Source: Rhodospirillales bacterium (GTDB lineage Bacteria > Pseudomonadota > Alphaproteobacteria > Micavibrionales > UBA2020). From it: a stretch of DNA of 18,838 nt. The translations under genes were made by a program, and so were the position numbers. Below are positions 7,293 to 15,282 of this stretch, piece after piece. The DNA lies in assembly GCA_023266795.1 (NCBI GenBank), contig JAHFPI010000007.1, positions 1-18,838 on the forward strand. The letters run 5' to 3'. Below the pieces are notes generated by a model. The model ran no database searches, had not been told where the DNA came from, and worked only from the letters and a program-made list of their open reading frames with translations. Each line of letters opens with the position of its first letter. Position 1 is the first letter of the stretch.

Positions 7293-7903
7293 TGAAAAAA
7301 GGTCTGGTTATATGCAGCATTCTGATCGCCGGATTGGCGGCGGCCTGCACGCTCGCGCCCCGCGATACGGGCACGGCTTTTATGTTCGCGCTGGCGCCGA
7401 TCAGGATCATCAATCAGGGCGCGGCTAGCGAGAGTTTGGTGGTTGCTCTGCCGACCACTTCACCGGAGCTGGATACCTACCGGATTGCGCTGACCAAAGA
7501 TGACGGGCGGTGGGATTATTATGCGGGCGCGCGCTGGGCGGAGTTTCTGCCGCTGATCGTGCAGGACAGCCTGATGAAAACGCTTGAACATGCGCGGCTG
7601 TTCAAGTCCGTGAGGATGGACCAGACGGGCTTGATTGGCGACAAGCTTTTGAAGGTTGAAATACGGGCTTTTCAGGCGGCTTACGCGCCGGGGGCCGCTA
7701 CGCCGGTTATCGGGGTCCGCATGGCGGCGAGTCTGCTGAGTGATCTGGAGCGCACGCCGCTTGCTACTTTCACTGTCAGCGCGGAGAGGAAAGCCTCCGG
7801 CAACCGCCTGTCTGAAATACAGGCGGCTTTTGTGGCTGCCTTCAACGAGGCGCAGCTGCAGCTCGTCGATAAACTGGGCCGCATAAGTAGCATAAACAAA
7901 TGA
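7292..7903 (+). CDS. MCE-transport auxiliary lipoprotein (PqiC/YmbA-like)
   Basis: A 203-aa secreted lipoprotein. MKKGLVICSILIAGLAAAC is a type II signal peptide with the acylated Cys at residue 19. The mature part has the PqiC/YmbA-like fold signature: a periplasmic domain with YRIALTKDDGRWDYYAGARWAE near residues 62-83, then a long alternating strand-helix region ending in a helix (AFVAAFNEAQLQLVDKL). Such proteins (ABC-type transport auxiliary component family) are encoded with MlaEFD-like operons in many proteobacteria. They are thought to link the MCE ring to the outer membrane. Start and stop overlap both neighbours (TAATG and ATGA). No mlaC or mlaA is in the window, so this protein may take the outer part of the path. 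Confidence 0.82.
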   Translation: MKKGLVICSILIAGLAAACTLAPRDTGTAFMFALAPIRIINQGAASESLVVALPTTSPELDTYRIALTKDDGRWDYYAGARWAEFLPLIVQDSLMKTLEHARLFKSVRMDQTGLIGDKLLKVEIRAFQAAYAPGAATPVIGVRMAASLLSDLERTPLATFTVSAERKASGNRLSEIQAAFVAAFNEAQLQLVDKLGRISSINK

Positions 7904-9129
7904 CGACATTTCAGATCATCGCCACTCTCCTGACGTTTATTGCTCTCGGCGGCTACCTGAATCACAAATATTTCCGCCTGCCGGCGACGATCGGCCATAT
8001 GGCCTTTGCGCTGTTGTTGTCGCTGCTGGCGATTTTTCTTTATAAGCTGGGCCTTTTCGATCTGACTCCTGTGCGGAAGATTATCGGCGGGATTGATTTT
8101 TCTGAGGTGCTCCTGCACGGGATGCTTGCCTTCCTGCTGTTTGCCGGCGCGCTTCATATACGGCTTGACGATCTCAGGGAAGTCGGCGTTCCCGTGGCCG
8201 TGCTGGCGACGGCGGGCGTTGTCATGGCGACGGTCATTACAGGCACGCTGGTGTGGTATGGCGCGGGCTTTATCGGTCTGGATGTTCCCTATATATATGC
8301 TCTGCTGTTCGGCGCGCTGATTTCGCCGACGGATCCCATTGCCGTCCTGGCGATTCTGAAGGATGCTGGAATTTCAAAAAAGCTTTTTACAAAAATCGGC
8401 GGCGAGAGCCTGTTTAATGATGGGGTCGGGGTGGTTATTTTCCTGACCATTCTGGAGATCGCGACCGGCGTGCAGCAGCCGGAAATCAAAGGCGTGTCGC
8501 TGCTGCTGGCGCAGCAGGCGCTGGGCGGGCTGGCGCTGGGCTTTTTTCTCGGCTGGGTTACCGATGGTTTCCTGCGCAGGATGGACGATTATAAAGTGGA
8601 AGTGCTGCTGACGCTGGCGCTGGTGACCGGCGGTTATGCCTTGGCGGAATTATTGAACATCTCCGCGCCGATCTGCATGGTGGCGGCGGGTCTGGTCGTG
8701 GGCAATAAGGGCCGTGTCGGCGGAGTGTCGGAGCGGATCCGCGCGCAGCTTGATATGTTCTGGGAGCTGCTGGATGAGATTTTTAATGCCGTGCTGTTTA
8801 TGCTGATGGGTCTCGAGGTGATTGTCATTACCATTACCGGGCAGCATATGCTGCTCGGCATTTTTGCCATCGGGGCTGTTCTGACGGGCCGCCTGATCAG
8901 CGTCAGCCTGCCTGTCTGGCTGATGAGCTTTCAGAGGCACTTTGAAAAAGGCACCATTCCTATCCTTGTCTGGGGCGGTTTGCGCGGCGGCCTTTCGATT
9001 GCGATGGCGTTGTCGCTGCCGGAGGGGCCTGAAAAAAGCATTATTCTGCCGGTGACGTATATCGTTGTCCTGTTCTCCATCCTTGTGCAGGGCCTGAGCT
9101 TCCGGCGGTTTATCGCGCTGGTGACGTAG
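7900..9129 (+). CDS. CPA1-family Na+/H+ antiporter (NhaP-type)
   Basis: A 409-aa membrane protein with about 12 hydrophobic segments, exchanging Na+ or K+ for protons. Diagnostic features are SPTDPIAVLAILK (142-154) and GESLFNDGVGVV (168-179), the latter with the ion-binding Asn-Asp pair at 173-174. A late GGLRGGLSIAMALSLP motif follows. It begins inside the lipoprotein gene (ATGA overlap), so it is the last, translationally coupled member of the Mla operon. That is an unusual partner and could suggest a link between envelope lipid transport and ion homeostasis, or simple hitch-hiking. The stop is TAG 9127-9129. The dipZ stop on the other strand follows 4 bases later, with no clear terminator between. 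Confidence 0.9.
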   Translation: MTTFQIIATLLTFIALGGYLNHKYFRLPATIGHMAFALLLSLLAIFLYKLGLFDLTPVRKIIGGIDFSEVLLHGMLAFLLFAGALHIRLDDLREVGVPVAVLATAGVVMATVITGTLVWYGAGFIGLDVPYIYALLFGALISPTDPIAVLAILKDAGISKKLFTKIGGESLFNDGVGVVIFLTILEIATGVQQPEIKGVSLLLAQQALGGLALGFFLGWVTDGFLRRMDDYKVEVLLTLALVTGGYALAELLNISAPICMVAAGLVVGNKGRVGGVSERIRAQLDMFWELLDEIFNAVLFMLMGLEVIVITITGQHMLLGIFAIGAVLTGRLISVSLPVWLMSFQRHFEKGTIPILVWGGLRGGLSIAMALSLPEGPEKSIILPVTYIVVLFSILVQGLSFRRFIALVT

Positions 9130-9133
9130 TCGT

Positions 9134-10747
9134 CTAGCCAAACGTAAATGCGTAGGCTTCCAGTCCCGGCGCATCGGCTTTTATTTCCAGCAGGCCGTTT
9201 TTCGGGGATTTCTGGTCAATCAGTTCATACAGCGTGTGGCGGTCGATGGTCAGGGTGCCGACGGGTTCGCCATCCAGTTGCATGGTGATATGCACCGGCG
9301 TGCCTGCGGACGTGCCGAGGACGAGAAATACTTTGGCCGCCACAAAGTTGAGCCGCAAGGTGGAATCCTTCTCACCGGAAATGATTTTTTCAGGCTGGAT
9401 AGTCCATTTCCCGTTCAGGGCCCAGTTGTTGGCAGGTAAAAACTTGGGGAACTGGTAAGCCGCTTCCGCATCGGGGGCAATTTTCTCTTTGCCGCCGAAG
9501 TTTGCCATCCGGCTGTAGCCCAGATAGGTTTCGGGCGTCTGGCCGAAACCTGATAAGGCCGTTTCGGGCTGTTGCGCGGCGGATTTTCCTTTCAGGCCAA
9601 GCAGGAAGCGGATGTTGTTTTCCGTGACGTCATATTCGCCTTCGCCGAAGTGGGTATAAACGATACGGCCTTCGCGATCGATCAGATAATGCGCCGGCCA
9701 GTAGCGGTTGTTGAAGTTGTCCCATGTGGAAAGGGTGTTATCAAGCGCCACCGGATAGCGGATACCGTGATGCGTCAGCGCTGCTTGGACATTATCCAGC
9801 TTTTTCTCGAATTCGAATTCCGGTGCATGCACGCCAACGATTGCCAGCCCTTTGTCACGGTATTCCTTATCCCAGCGGGTGATAGTGGGCAGGGTGCGCA
9901 CGCAGTTGATACAGGAATAGGTCCAGAAATCAACCAGCACCACTTTGCCCTTGAGGCTCTGCATTGTCAGCGGCGGAGAATTCAGCCACGCTTCGATTCC
10001 GACGAATTCCGGCGCGGGGTAAGGGGTGCTGAGACCATTTTCCAGTCCGGTGATTTCCGTTCCGGATCCAGTGACGTTCCTCGTGAACAGAGACTGTGCA
10101 TCCACGCCGGAAGCGATAAAAATTACTGAAGCAATGATCAGCCCGCCGAAAATTCTGCGCAGGGTTTCCGCATGTGTAGTAAAGAATCCAAGTTTTTTCA
10201 TGATTTCCCTTCCGGCCAGCGCGATGATGAGCATCGGCACACCCGCGCCGACGGCAAAAGAAAGAATGATGATAAAGCCCGACAGGTCGGATTGCTGGCG
10301 GATAACTTGCACCAGCACGACCGCCAGTATCGGCCCGGCGCAGGGCGTCCAGACGAGGCCGATCAGCGCGCCGATCAGGATGCCGCTCATCAGGCCGTCT
10401 TTGCCGACGGAGGACAACCGGCTGCCAAGGATGGCGAGGCCGCGCGTCCAGTGGTTGAACTTCTCCGACAGTCTGGAGGACAGCAGGACCAGCCCGAACA
10501 GGAAAAGCAGGAGCAGCGAGATATTTTTAATGATGTCGAGGTCAAGATTTAACGCCATCACGATCTTGCGCGAAGCAAAGGCGAATACGCTGAAGGACAG
10601 GACAAAGCCGATGATGATGCCGAAGGGCCTGCGTCTGCCGCCTTCTGCGGAGGCCGAAAGCACCAGCGGCAGCACGGGCAGGATGCAGGGCGATGCGATC
10701 AGCGCCAGCCCTTCGACGAAAGCCAGCCCTGTTTCAACGGCGCTCAT
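9134..10747 (-). CDS. dipZ: DipZ-type protein: CcdA membrane domain + thioredoxin-like + C-terminal domain
   Basis: A 537-aa three-part protein. Residues 1-215 are a CcdA/DsbD-beta-like membrane domain with Cys21 (SPCILP) and Cys136 (TPCAGP), the pair that carries electrons across the inner membrane. Residues 245-385 are a periplasmic thioredoxin/TlpA-like domain with CxxC at Cys279-Ile-Asn-Cys282 in FWTYSCINCVRTLP and cis-Pro near 351. Residues 430-537 form a beta-rich, carbohydrate-binding-like domain, as in mycobacterial DipZ. The expected role is delivering reducing power from cytoplasmic thioredoxin to periplasmic proteins. ATG 10747 overlaps the msrB stop by 4 bases, pointing to MsrB as the likely client. 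It ends in TAG at the normal family end (YAFTFG). Confidence 0.9.
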   Translation of the reverse strand: MSAVETGLAFVEGLALIASPCILPVLPLVLSASAEGGRRRPFGIIIGFVLSFSVFAFASRKIVMALNLDLDIIKNISLLLLFLFGLVLLSSRLSEKFNHWTRGLAILGSRLSSVGKDGLMSGILIGALIGLVWTPCAGPILAVVLVQVIRQQSDLSGFIIILSFAVGAGVPMLIIALAGREIMKKLGFFTTHAETLRRIFGGLIIASVIFIASGVDAQSLFTRNVTGSGTEITGLENGLSTPYPAPEFVGIEAWLNSPPLTMQSLKGKVVLVDFWTYSCINCVRTLPTITRWDKEYRDKGLAIVGVHAPEFEFEKKLDNVQAALTHHGIRYPVALDNTLSTWDNFNNRYWPAHYLIDREGRIVYTHFGEGEYDVTENNIRFLLGLKGKSAAQQPETALSGFGQTPETYLGYSRMANFGGKEKIAPDAEAAYQFPKFLPANNWALNGKWTIQPEKIISGEKDSTLRLNFVAAKVFLVLGTSAGTPVHITMQLDGEPVGTLTIDRHTLYELIDQKSPKNGLLEIKADAPGLEAYAFTFG

Positions 10748-11235
10748 GTTTTTTCAGGGATAAACTTTAACGCCGAGCCGTTGTTGCAATAGCGCAGGCC
10801 GGTGGGCGCGGGGCCGTCGGGGAACACATGCCCCTGATGGCCGCCGCAGCGCGCGCAGTGATATTCGGTGCGGGCGACGATAATTTTGTGGTCGATCTTT
10901 TTTTCGACGTGGCCGGGAATAACGTCATAAAAGCTCGGCCAGCCGGTGCCGCTGTCAAATTTGAATTTCGACGGGAACAACGGCAGGGCGCAGCCGGCAC
11001 AGACAAACGTTCCGGTGTGTTTTTCATCATTAAGCGGGCCGGAGAAGGGCGGGTCGGTGCCTTCCTGCCGCAGCACGTCATATTGCGCGGGCGTGAGTTC
11101 TTTTTTCCATTCCGCATCGGGCTTGCTGATTTTTTCGATGGTCTCATCTGCCATGACTCTTTTTCCTCTCATAACGCACCATAGGGCGATGCCGCCCAAT
11201 ATTAATTTATTAAATGATCTTCTGTCGATATTCAT
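10744..11235 (-). CDS. msrB: Peptide-methionine (R)-S-oxide reductase with Tat signal
   Basis: MsrB reduces R-methionine sulfoxide in proteins. From ATG 11235 it is 163 aa. The N-terminus MNIDRRSFNKLILGGIALWC has a twin-arginine motif (RRSFNK) and a hydrophobic stretch, so the enzyme is probably exported folded to the periplasm or anchored there. The zinc cysteines are Cys79, Cys82, Cys127 and Cys130. The fold motifs FDSGTGWPSF and GGHQGHVFPDGP are present, and the catalytic Cys150 lies in RYCNNGSALKF (the family usually has RYCxNS). An upstream GTG at 11253 is open, but ATG 11235 gives an ATGA overlap with the ABC-F stop and places the Tat motif correctly. It is followed by dipZ, also overlapping by 4 bases. 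Confidence 0.92.
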   Translation of the reverse strand: MNIDRRSFNKLILGGIALWCVMRGKRVMADETIEKISKPDAEWKKELTPAQYDVLRQEGTDPPFSGPLNDEKHTGTFVCAGCALPLFPSKFKFDSGTGWPSFYDVIPGHVEKKIDHKIIVARTEYHCARCGGHQGHVFPDGPAPTGLRYCNNGSALKFIPEKT

Positions 11236-13076
11236 CCCGTTGCCGCCAGCCACGCCGCCTCCTGTATTTCCAGTTCTTTAAGAAGCTGGTTGTAGGCGTG
11301 CTGCGTTTCGCGGGTTTTGACGGCGTTATCATAAAAGCCGGGCGCGGCCATGCGCTTTTCCAGTGTTTCTTTTTCCCGCGTCAGGCGGCTGACTTCCTTT
11401 TCCGCCTGTTCTATTTTCTTGCGGAGATCGGCATCATCCTGCGCGGGCGCGGGAGGGGTCTTCACTTTTTTCTCTTTTTCCCCCTTGCGGGCAGCGCGGC
11501 GGGCCTGAATGGTGAATTTCCGGTAATCCTCAAGATCGCCGTCGAAAGTCGTGCAGGCTCCGTCGTTGACGAGCCACAGGCGGTCGGCGACGCGCTCGAC
11601 CATCGTCGGGTCGTGGCTGACGATCACCACCGCGCCCTCATAGGCGTTGAGCGCCTGCACCAGCGCCTCGCGGGCATCGATGTCGAGATGGTTGGTTGGT
11701 TCATCTAACAGCAATAAATGCGGGGCGTCGAAGCTCATGAAGGCGAACAGCAGCCGCGCCTTTTCGCCGCCGCTGAGGTCGCCGATGCGGTTGTCGGCCA
11801 GCCCTTTTGAAAAGCCGAACTGCCCCAGCCGCGCGCGCACGATCGTCTCCCGCGCATCTCCCAGTTTTCTTTCCATGATCCGGGTCATTTCCTGAACGGG
11901 CGTCGATTCCACGTCCAGCTCTTCCGTCTGGTGCTGCGAGAAGTAACCGATGCGCAGCTTGCCGGAGCGCACCATCTCGCCGTTCATCGTGCCCAGTTTA
12001 CCGGCAATCAGCTTCATGAGCGTCGATTTGCCGTTGCCGTTGGCGCCGAGCAGGGCGATGCGATCGTCGGGATCGATGTTTTCGTGGATGCGGCGCAGGA
12101 TCGGTTTTCCTGCCGTATAGCCGACATCGACATGACGCAGGGCGATCATCGGCGGGGAGAGTTTATCGGGGGGGTCGGGGAACCTGAAACGGATGGCGCG
12201 TTCAGCAATGACCTCATCGACGAGATCCATGCGTTCCAGCGCCTTGACGCGGCTCTGCGCCTGCCGCGCCTTGGCGGCGGAGGCGCGGAAACGGTCGACG
12301 AAGGCCTGCATGTGGGCGCGCGCGGCCTGCTGCTTTTCGTAGGTTTTCTGCTGCAATCCCAGCTTGGCGGCACGTTCCCGCTCGAAGGTGTCGTAATTGC
12401 CGGTATAGAGAGTCAGTTGTTTTTTGTCGACATGGATGACATGGTCTACGCACTTGTTGAGCATCTCGCGGTCATGCGAGATGATGAGCAGCGTATGGGG
12501 ATAGGTGGCGAGATACGTTTCCAGCCACATGATCGCCTCAAGGTCAAGGTGGTTGGTCGGCTCGTCGAGCAATAAAATTTCAGGTTGCACGAACAGCGCA
12601 GCGGCCAGCGCCACCCGCATCCGCCACCCGCCGCTGAGAGAGGAGAAGGGTTCCTGCAATTGTTCTTCCTTGAATCCAAGCCCCGTCAAAAGAATCGCGG
12701 CGCGGGAAGGGGCGGCGTAGGCGTCCAGCTCGAGCAGCCGCGCATAAATATCGGCGATTTTATAGGGGTCGGTTTCCGTTTCTGTGGCCTTAAAAAGACG
12801 GGCGAGCTCTTCGTCCGCGCCCAGCACGATGTCGATGATCGGACTATCCGTGTCGGGGATGTCCTGCCGCACCATGCCGAAACGGTGCTTGTCCGTCATG
12901 TGGATGTCGCCGCCGTCAACATGCAGCTCGCCGGCGATCAGCTTGAACAGCGTCGTCTTGCCCGTGCCGTTGGCGCCGATCACGCCGACTTTCCAGCCGT
13001 CCATGACGTTGACGCTGGAATTCTCAAGAATCGTTCGTCCGCCGATGCGGTATGTGAGGTTGGTGATACTGAGCAT
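11232..13076 (-). CDS. ABC-F family ATPase (YheS/Uup-like)
   Basis: Soluble protein of 614 aa with two ATPase domains and no membrane part, as in ABC-F factors that act on the ribosome. Domain 1 has Walker A GANGTGKTT (34-42), LSGGWRMR (147-154) and LLLDEPTNHLD (168-178). The interdomain linker (about 230-300) is helical and charged, with RASAAKARQAQSRVKALERM. Domain 2 has GANGNGKST (344-352), LSGGEKAR (434-441) and LLLDEPTNHLD (455-465). A C-terminal extension (525-614) is lysine-rich and then coiled coil, as in YheS and Uup. The order and linker fit YheS best. It starts 9 bases after the HAD gene stop and overlaps msrB, so it belongs to a four-gene operon. Not evidently an antibiotic-resistance factor. 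Confidence 0.9.
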   Translation of the reverse strand: MLSITNLTYRIGGRTILENSSVNVMDGWKVGVIGANGTGKTTLFKLIAGELHVDGGDIHMTDKHRFGMVRQDIPDTDSPIIDIVLGADEELARLFKATETETDPYKIADIYARLLELDAYAAPSRAAILLTGLGFKEEQLQEPFSSLSGGWRMRVALAAALFVQPEILLLDEPTNHLDLEAIMWLETYLATYPHTLLIISHDREMLNKCVDHVIHVDKKQLTLYTGNYDTFERERAAKLGLQQKTYEKQQAARAHMQAFVDRFRASAAKARQAQSRVKALERMDLVDEVIAERAIRFRFPDPPDKLSPPMIALRHVDVGYTAGKPILRRIHENIDPDDRIALLGANGNGKSTLMKLIAGKLGTMNGEMVRSGKLRIGYFSQHQTEELDVESTPVQEMTRIMERKLGDARETIVRARLGQFGFSKGLADNRIGDLSGGEKARLLFAFMSFDAPHLLLLDEPTNHLDIDAREALVQALNAYEGAVVIVSHDPTMVERVADRLWLVNDGACTTFDGDLEDYRKFTIQARRAARKGEKEKKVKTPPAPAQDDADLRKKIEQAEKEVSRLTREKETLEKRMAAPGFYDNAVKTRETQHAYNQLLKELEIQEAAWLAATG

Positions 13077-13085
13077 GGAAGGGTT

Positions 13086-13658
13086 TTAATTCAACCCCGG
13101 GAAGAACCGGCTGCGGCCGGTTTTTTTTGCGGGCACCACATAGGAGGTTGCGGCCAGTGTCGCGATGGCTTCCTGCAGTTTTTTCATCGTCTCCCCGAAA
13201 TCGCCGGTGTGGTGGATGCCGATGCCGCCTGCCGCCTGCCATGCCTTGATATTGTCTATGCGGTCGTCAATCAGGATATGGTTGGGTCGGGCGAGATAGG
13301 CTTTGTCCGCGCTGGCGCAGATAATCAGATCCTTCAGGATTTTTTTCCCGCGCTCGGGCACAAAAGTCTGTACCCAATGCGCCTTGCCGGAAAAACACTC
13401 TTCGTTGGCGATGGGGCCGGTCAGGAACTTGACGACACCCATTTTTCGCGCCGCGTCATAAAACTCCTTTGCTCCGTCAAAGGCAGGCATCGTTGACCAC
13501 CATTTATAATCCAGCGCGTCATAGTCAATTTTACCGGTGGGGGTGTATTTTTTCTCCTGCTGCGCGTGCAGCTCGAAATCCGCCAGCACGCCGTCGAGAT
13601 CGAGGAAAATATGCGCATGATTCGCACTATTCTGGTTGTGGGCAGTCTGTGAGGGCAT
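13086..13658 (-). CDS. HAD-type hydrolase, 5'(3')-deoxyribonucleotidase-like
   Basis: A 190-aa cytoplasmic protein of the HAD phosphatase superfamily. Motif I is FLDLDGVLADF with nucleophile Asp20 and acid/base Asp22. Motif II is near FLTGP (Thr80), a lysine near 119 may serve motif III, and motif IV is ILIDDRIDNIKAW (Asp131-Asp132). The lid region and the length resemble the NT5C 5'-nucleotidase group, whose members remove phosphate from (deoxy)nucleoside monophosphates; the true substrate is unknown. The C-terminal 20 residues are basic and outside the fold. A good promoter lies upstream on the minus strand. It is probably the first gene of the HAD, ABC-F, msrB, dipZ unit. Confidence 0.8.
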   Translation of the reverse strand: MPSQTAHNQNSANHAHIFLDLDGVLADFELHAQQEKKYTPTGKIDYDALDYKWWSTMPAFDGAKEFYDAARKMGVVKFLTGPIANEECFSGKAHWVQTFVPERGKKILKDLIICASADKAYLARPNHILIDDRIDNIKAWQAAGGIGIHHTGDFGETMKKLQEAIATLAATSYVVPAKKTGRSRFFPGLN

Positions 13659-13701
13659 TGCCAGCTTTCTTTGTTACTTTGGGTATGCAGATTGAGCGGT
13701 T

Positions 13702-13730
13702 ATTCTGTCTAACCCCTTGCATAATGTCAA
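13702..13730 (-). promoter_or_regulatory. Promoter of the HAD/ABC-F/msrB/dipZ operon
   Basis: Minus-strand TTGACA (13730-13725), 17-bp spacer, CAGAAT (13707-13702). The -35 is perfect and the -10 matches four of six. The start would be near 13695, leaving about 37 nt of leader before ATG 13658. Confidence 0.55.
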
Positions 13731-13830
13731 TAAAATTCAGCCTATTCCGTTAATGTCCTGATTTCAATACCAAAACTTCTGTAAAACGTAAAGACTTTGT
13801 TAACCATTCCCATGGCATGATGAAAGGGTA

Positions 13831-13852
13831 GTCAGAGGAAGTATCTTCTGAC
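13831..13852 (+). promoter_or_regulatory. Inverted repeat in the flagellin upstream region
   Basis: GTCAGAGGAAG-TAT-CTTCTGAC can fold as an 8-bp stem with a 3-nt bulge. It lies 46 bp before the flagellin start, either in the leader RNA or as a protein-binding operator. TTAA occurs at 13750, 13800, 13854, 13862 and 13874. I found no convincing sigma-28 or sigma-54 promoter. Confidence 0.35.
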
Positions 13853-13897
13853 GTTAACGACTTAAAATATGCATTAACCCAGAAAAGGAAACATGCC

Positions 13898-15118
13898 ATG
13901 TCTCAAGTAGCCCTCACCGCTGCAATGCGCTCAAACCTGTTGAGTTTGCAAAACACTGCAGCCCTTCTCGATCAAACCCAGCTGCGCATTTCTACAGGTA
14001 ATAAAGTTAATAGCGCTCTGGACAATCCTAACGCTTATTTCGCCGCTCAGGCTTTAAACTACCGTTCAGCCGACCTGTCCAACTATCTCGACGGCATGGG
14101 TCAGGCTATCTCGGTTTTGAAAGCAGCTGATAACGGTATCACAGAGCTGACGTCCCTGATAGGCCAGGCGCAGGCTATTGCCACTGCGGCTCAGGGTGCT
14201 GTCACGCTCAATGGTGGTCAGGAAACCTCAGGTGATATGACTGCGGCTATCGCGGCAAACATGACATCTGCCGGTTTTGCCGCCAACGATACAATGACCC
14301 TGTCGTCTAACGGTGTCGTCAAGGGGACAGTCACAATCACGGCCAATGAAACGCTTGCCCAGTTTGTCGCTTCAATCAACGCCCTCTCCGGCGTGAGCGC
14401 ACAGATTGTCACGGGCGGCGGTACTGTGGCAAACTCGGTGCGTGTGCAGATTAACGCGTCGAGCGGCGAAACTTTGACGCTGACCGGCGGTTTGGTTCTC
14501 AAACTTGGCGCTAACAATGCCGGTGTCGGCGGTGTCGTCGGTCAGGATCTGGCTGCCGGTGTCGTCGGGGCGTGGCAGTTAACCGGCGTGGCGGTTGCCG
14601 CGAACGGTGCAGCGTCAGACTTTGCTACGCGGGCAGCGCAATATAACAATATCCGCACCCAGATTGACAAGCTGATGACGGATGCTGGTTATGGCGGCAC
14701 GAACCTGCTGAACGGCAATTCCATGACAACCGTCCTGAACGAGCTGAAAGGTGCGGCCCAGAATACAATCGTCACCACGGGTGTCACCTACAATTCGACT
14801 AACCTGGGGATCACTGCGGCCGACTTCTCAACCTTTGCCACCATTGGGACCTCCCTGACCCAGATTGAAGGTGCACTGGCGACAGTGCGGCTTCAGGCGT
14901 CAACTTTCGGGCAGAATCTGGCGATTATCCAGACCCGTCAGGACTTCACCAAAAACGTGATCAATCTGCTGCAAGAAGGCGCCAGCAAGCTGACGCTGGC
15001 TGACAAGAACGAGGAAGCGGCCAACATGCTCTCCCTGCAGACGTCACAGCAGCTGGGCATCCAGGCTCTGTCCCTTGCTTCTCAGGCAAGCCAGTCCATT
15101 CTCCGTCTGTTCGCATAA
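13898..15118 (+). CDS. Flagellin
   Basis: Filament protein of 406 aa, exported through the flagellar type III apparatus without a cleaved signal. The N-terminal D0/D1 region (1-95) has NLLSLQNTAALLDQTQLRIS, then TGNKVNSALDNPNAYFAAQAL. The C-terminal D1/D0 region (about 290-406) ends NMLSLQTSQQLGIQALSLASQASQSILRLF. The middle (about 95-285) is a Gly, Ala and Thr-rich variable domain, without the long insertions of enteric flagellins. The start is ATG 13898 with AGGAAA 7 nt upstream; the ATG at 13893 is out of frame. It is monocistronic, with its own terminator 22 bp downstream. Style and length fit alphaproteobacterial flagellins. No other flagellar genes are present in the window. Confidence 0.95.
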   Translation: MSQVALTAAMRSNLLSLQNTAALLDQTQLRISTGNKVNSALDNPNAYFAAQALNYRSADLSNYLDGMGQAISVLKAADNGITELTSLIGQAQAIATAAQGAVTLNGGQETSGDMTAAIAANMTSAGFAANDTMTLSSNGVVKGTVTITANETLAQFVASINALSGVSAQIVTGGGTVANSVRVQINASSGETLTLTGGLVLKLGANNAGVGGVVGQDLAAGVVGAWQLTGVAVAANGAASDFATRAAQYNNIRTQIDKLMTDAGYGGTNLLNGNSMTTVLNELKGAAQNTIVTTGVTYNSTNLGITAADFSTFATIGTSLTQIEGALATVRLQASTFGQNLAIIQTRQDFTKNVINLLQEGASKLTLADKNEEAANMLSLQTSQQLGIQALSLASQASQSILRLFA

Positions 15119-15140
15119 GACAGGGAACAAAAAGCTTAAA

Positions 15141-15177
15141 AAGAGCCGGCGGGTTAAAATCCGTCGGCTCTTTTTTT
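15141..15177 (+). terminator. Intrinsic terminator of the flagellin gene
   Basis: GAGCCGGCGG (15143-15152) pairs with CCGTCGGCTC (15161-15170), including one G-T pair, around an 8-nt loop. A run of seven T follows. Confidence 0.9.
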
Positions 15178-15186
15178 ATGCCCTCT

Positions 15187-15270
15187 TGTCACCCCTGCGA
15201 AAGCAGGGGCCCAGTCGGGTCTTTATCCTTAAAAACACCAACTGGATCCCTGCTTTCGCAGGGACGACAA
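15187..15270. repeat. REP-like dyad (two facing palindromic repeats)
   Basis: TGTCACCCCTGCGAAAGCAG (from 15187) and its facing partner CTGCTTTCGCAGGGACGACA (up to 15269) form two hairpins in opposite orientation, bounded inside by CCAGT and ACTGG. This is the GTCAT-CCCTGCGAAAGCAGGG type of repeat common in proteobacterial intergenic regions, related to the pair at 2073-2161. It separates the flagellin terminator from the unknown cluster. Confidence 0.8.
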
Positions 15271-15282
15271 AACTGATATAAT
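15254..15282 (+). promoter_or_regulatory. Possible promoter of the unknown gene pair
   Basis: Perfect TATAAT at 15277-15282. Seventeen bases upstream is TTTCGC (15254-15259), a poor -35 lying inside the palindromic repeat. The start would fall near 15289, inside the hairpin 15283-15302. Confidence 0.4.

Noticed and set aside
9127..9136. Idea that TAG is reassigned to an amino acid in the whole genome
   Set aside because: The antiporter and DipZ both end in TAG at the normal ends of their families, so TAG serves as a stop here. Local read-through or mutation in pepN remains possible.
12585..13496. 303-codon plus-strand frame over the ABC-F and HAD genes
   Set aside because: Shadow of strongly supported genes on the minus strand; residue composition typical of antisense GC-rich DNA.
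13775..13835. Sigma-28 promoter for flagellin (TAAAGACT near 13789)
   Set aside because: The downstream half (TCCCATGG) is a poor match to GCCGATAA, so I do not call it.
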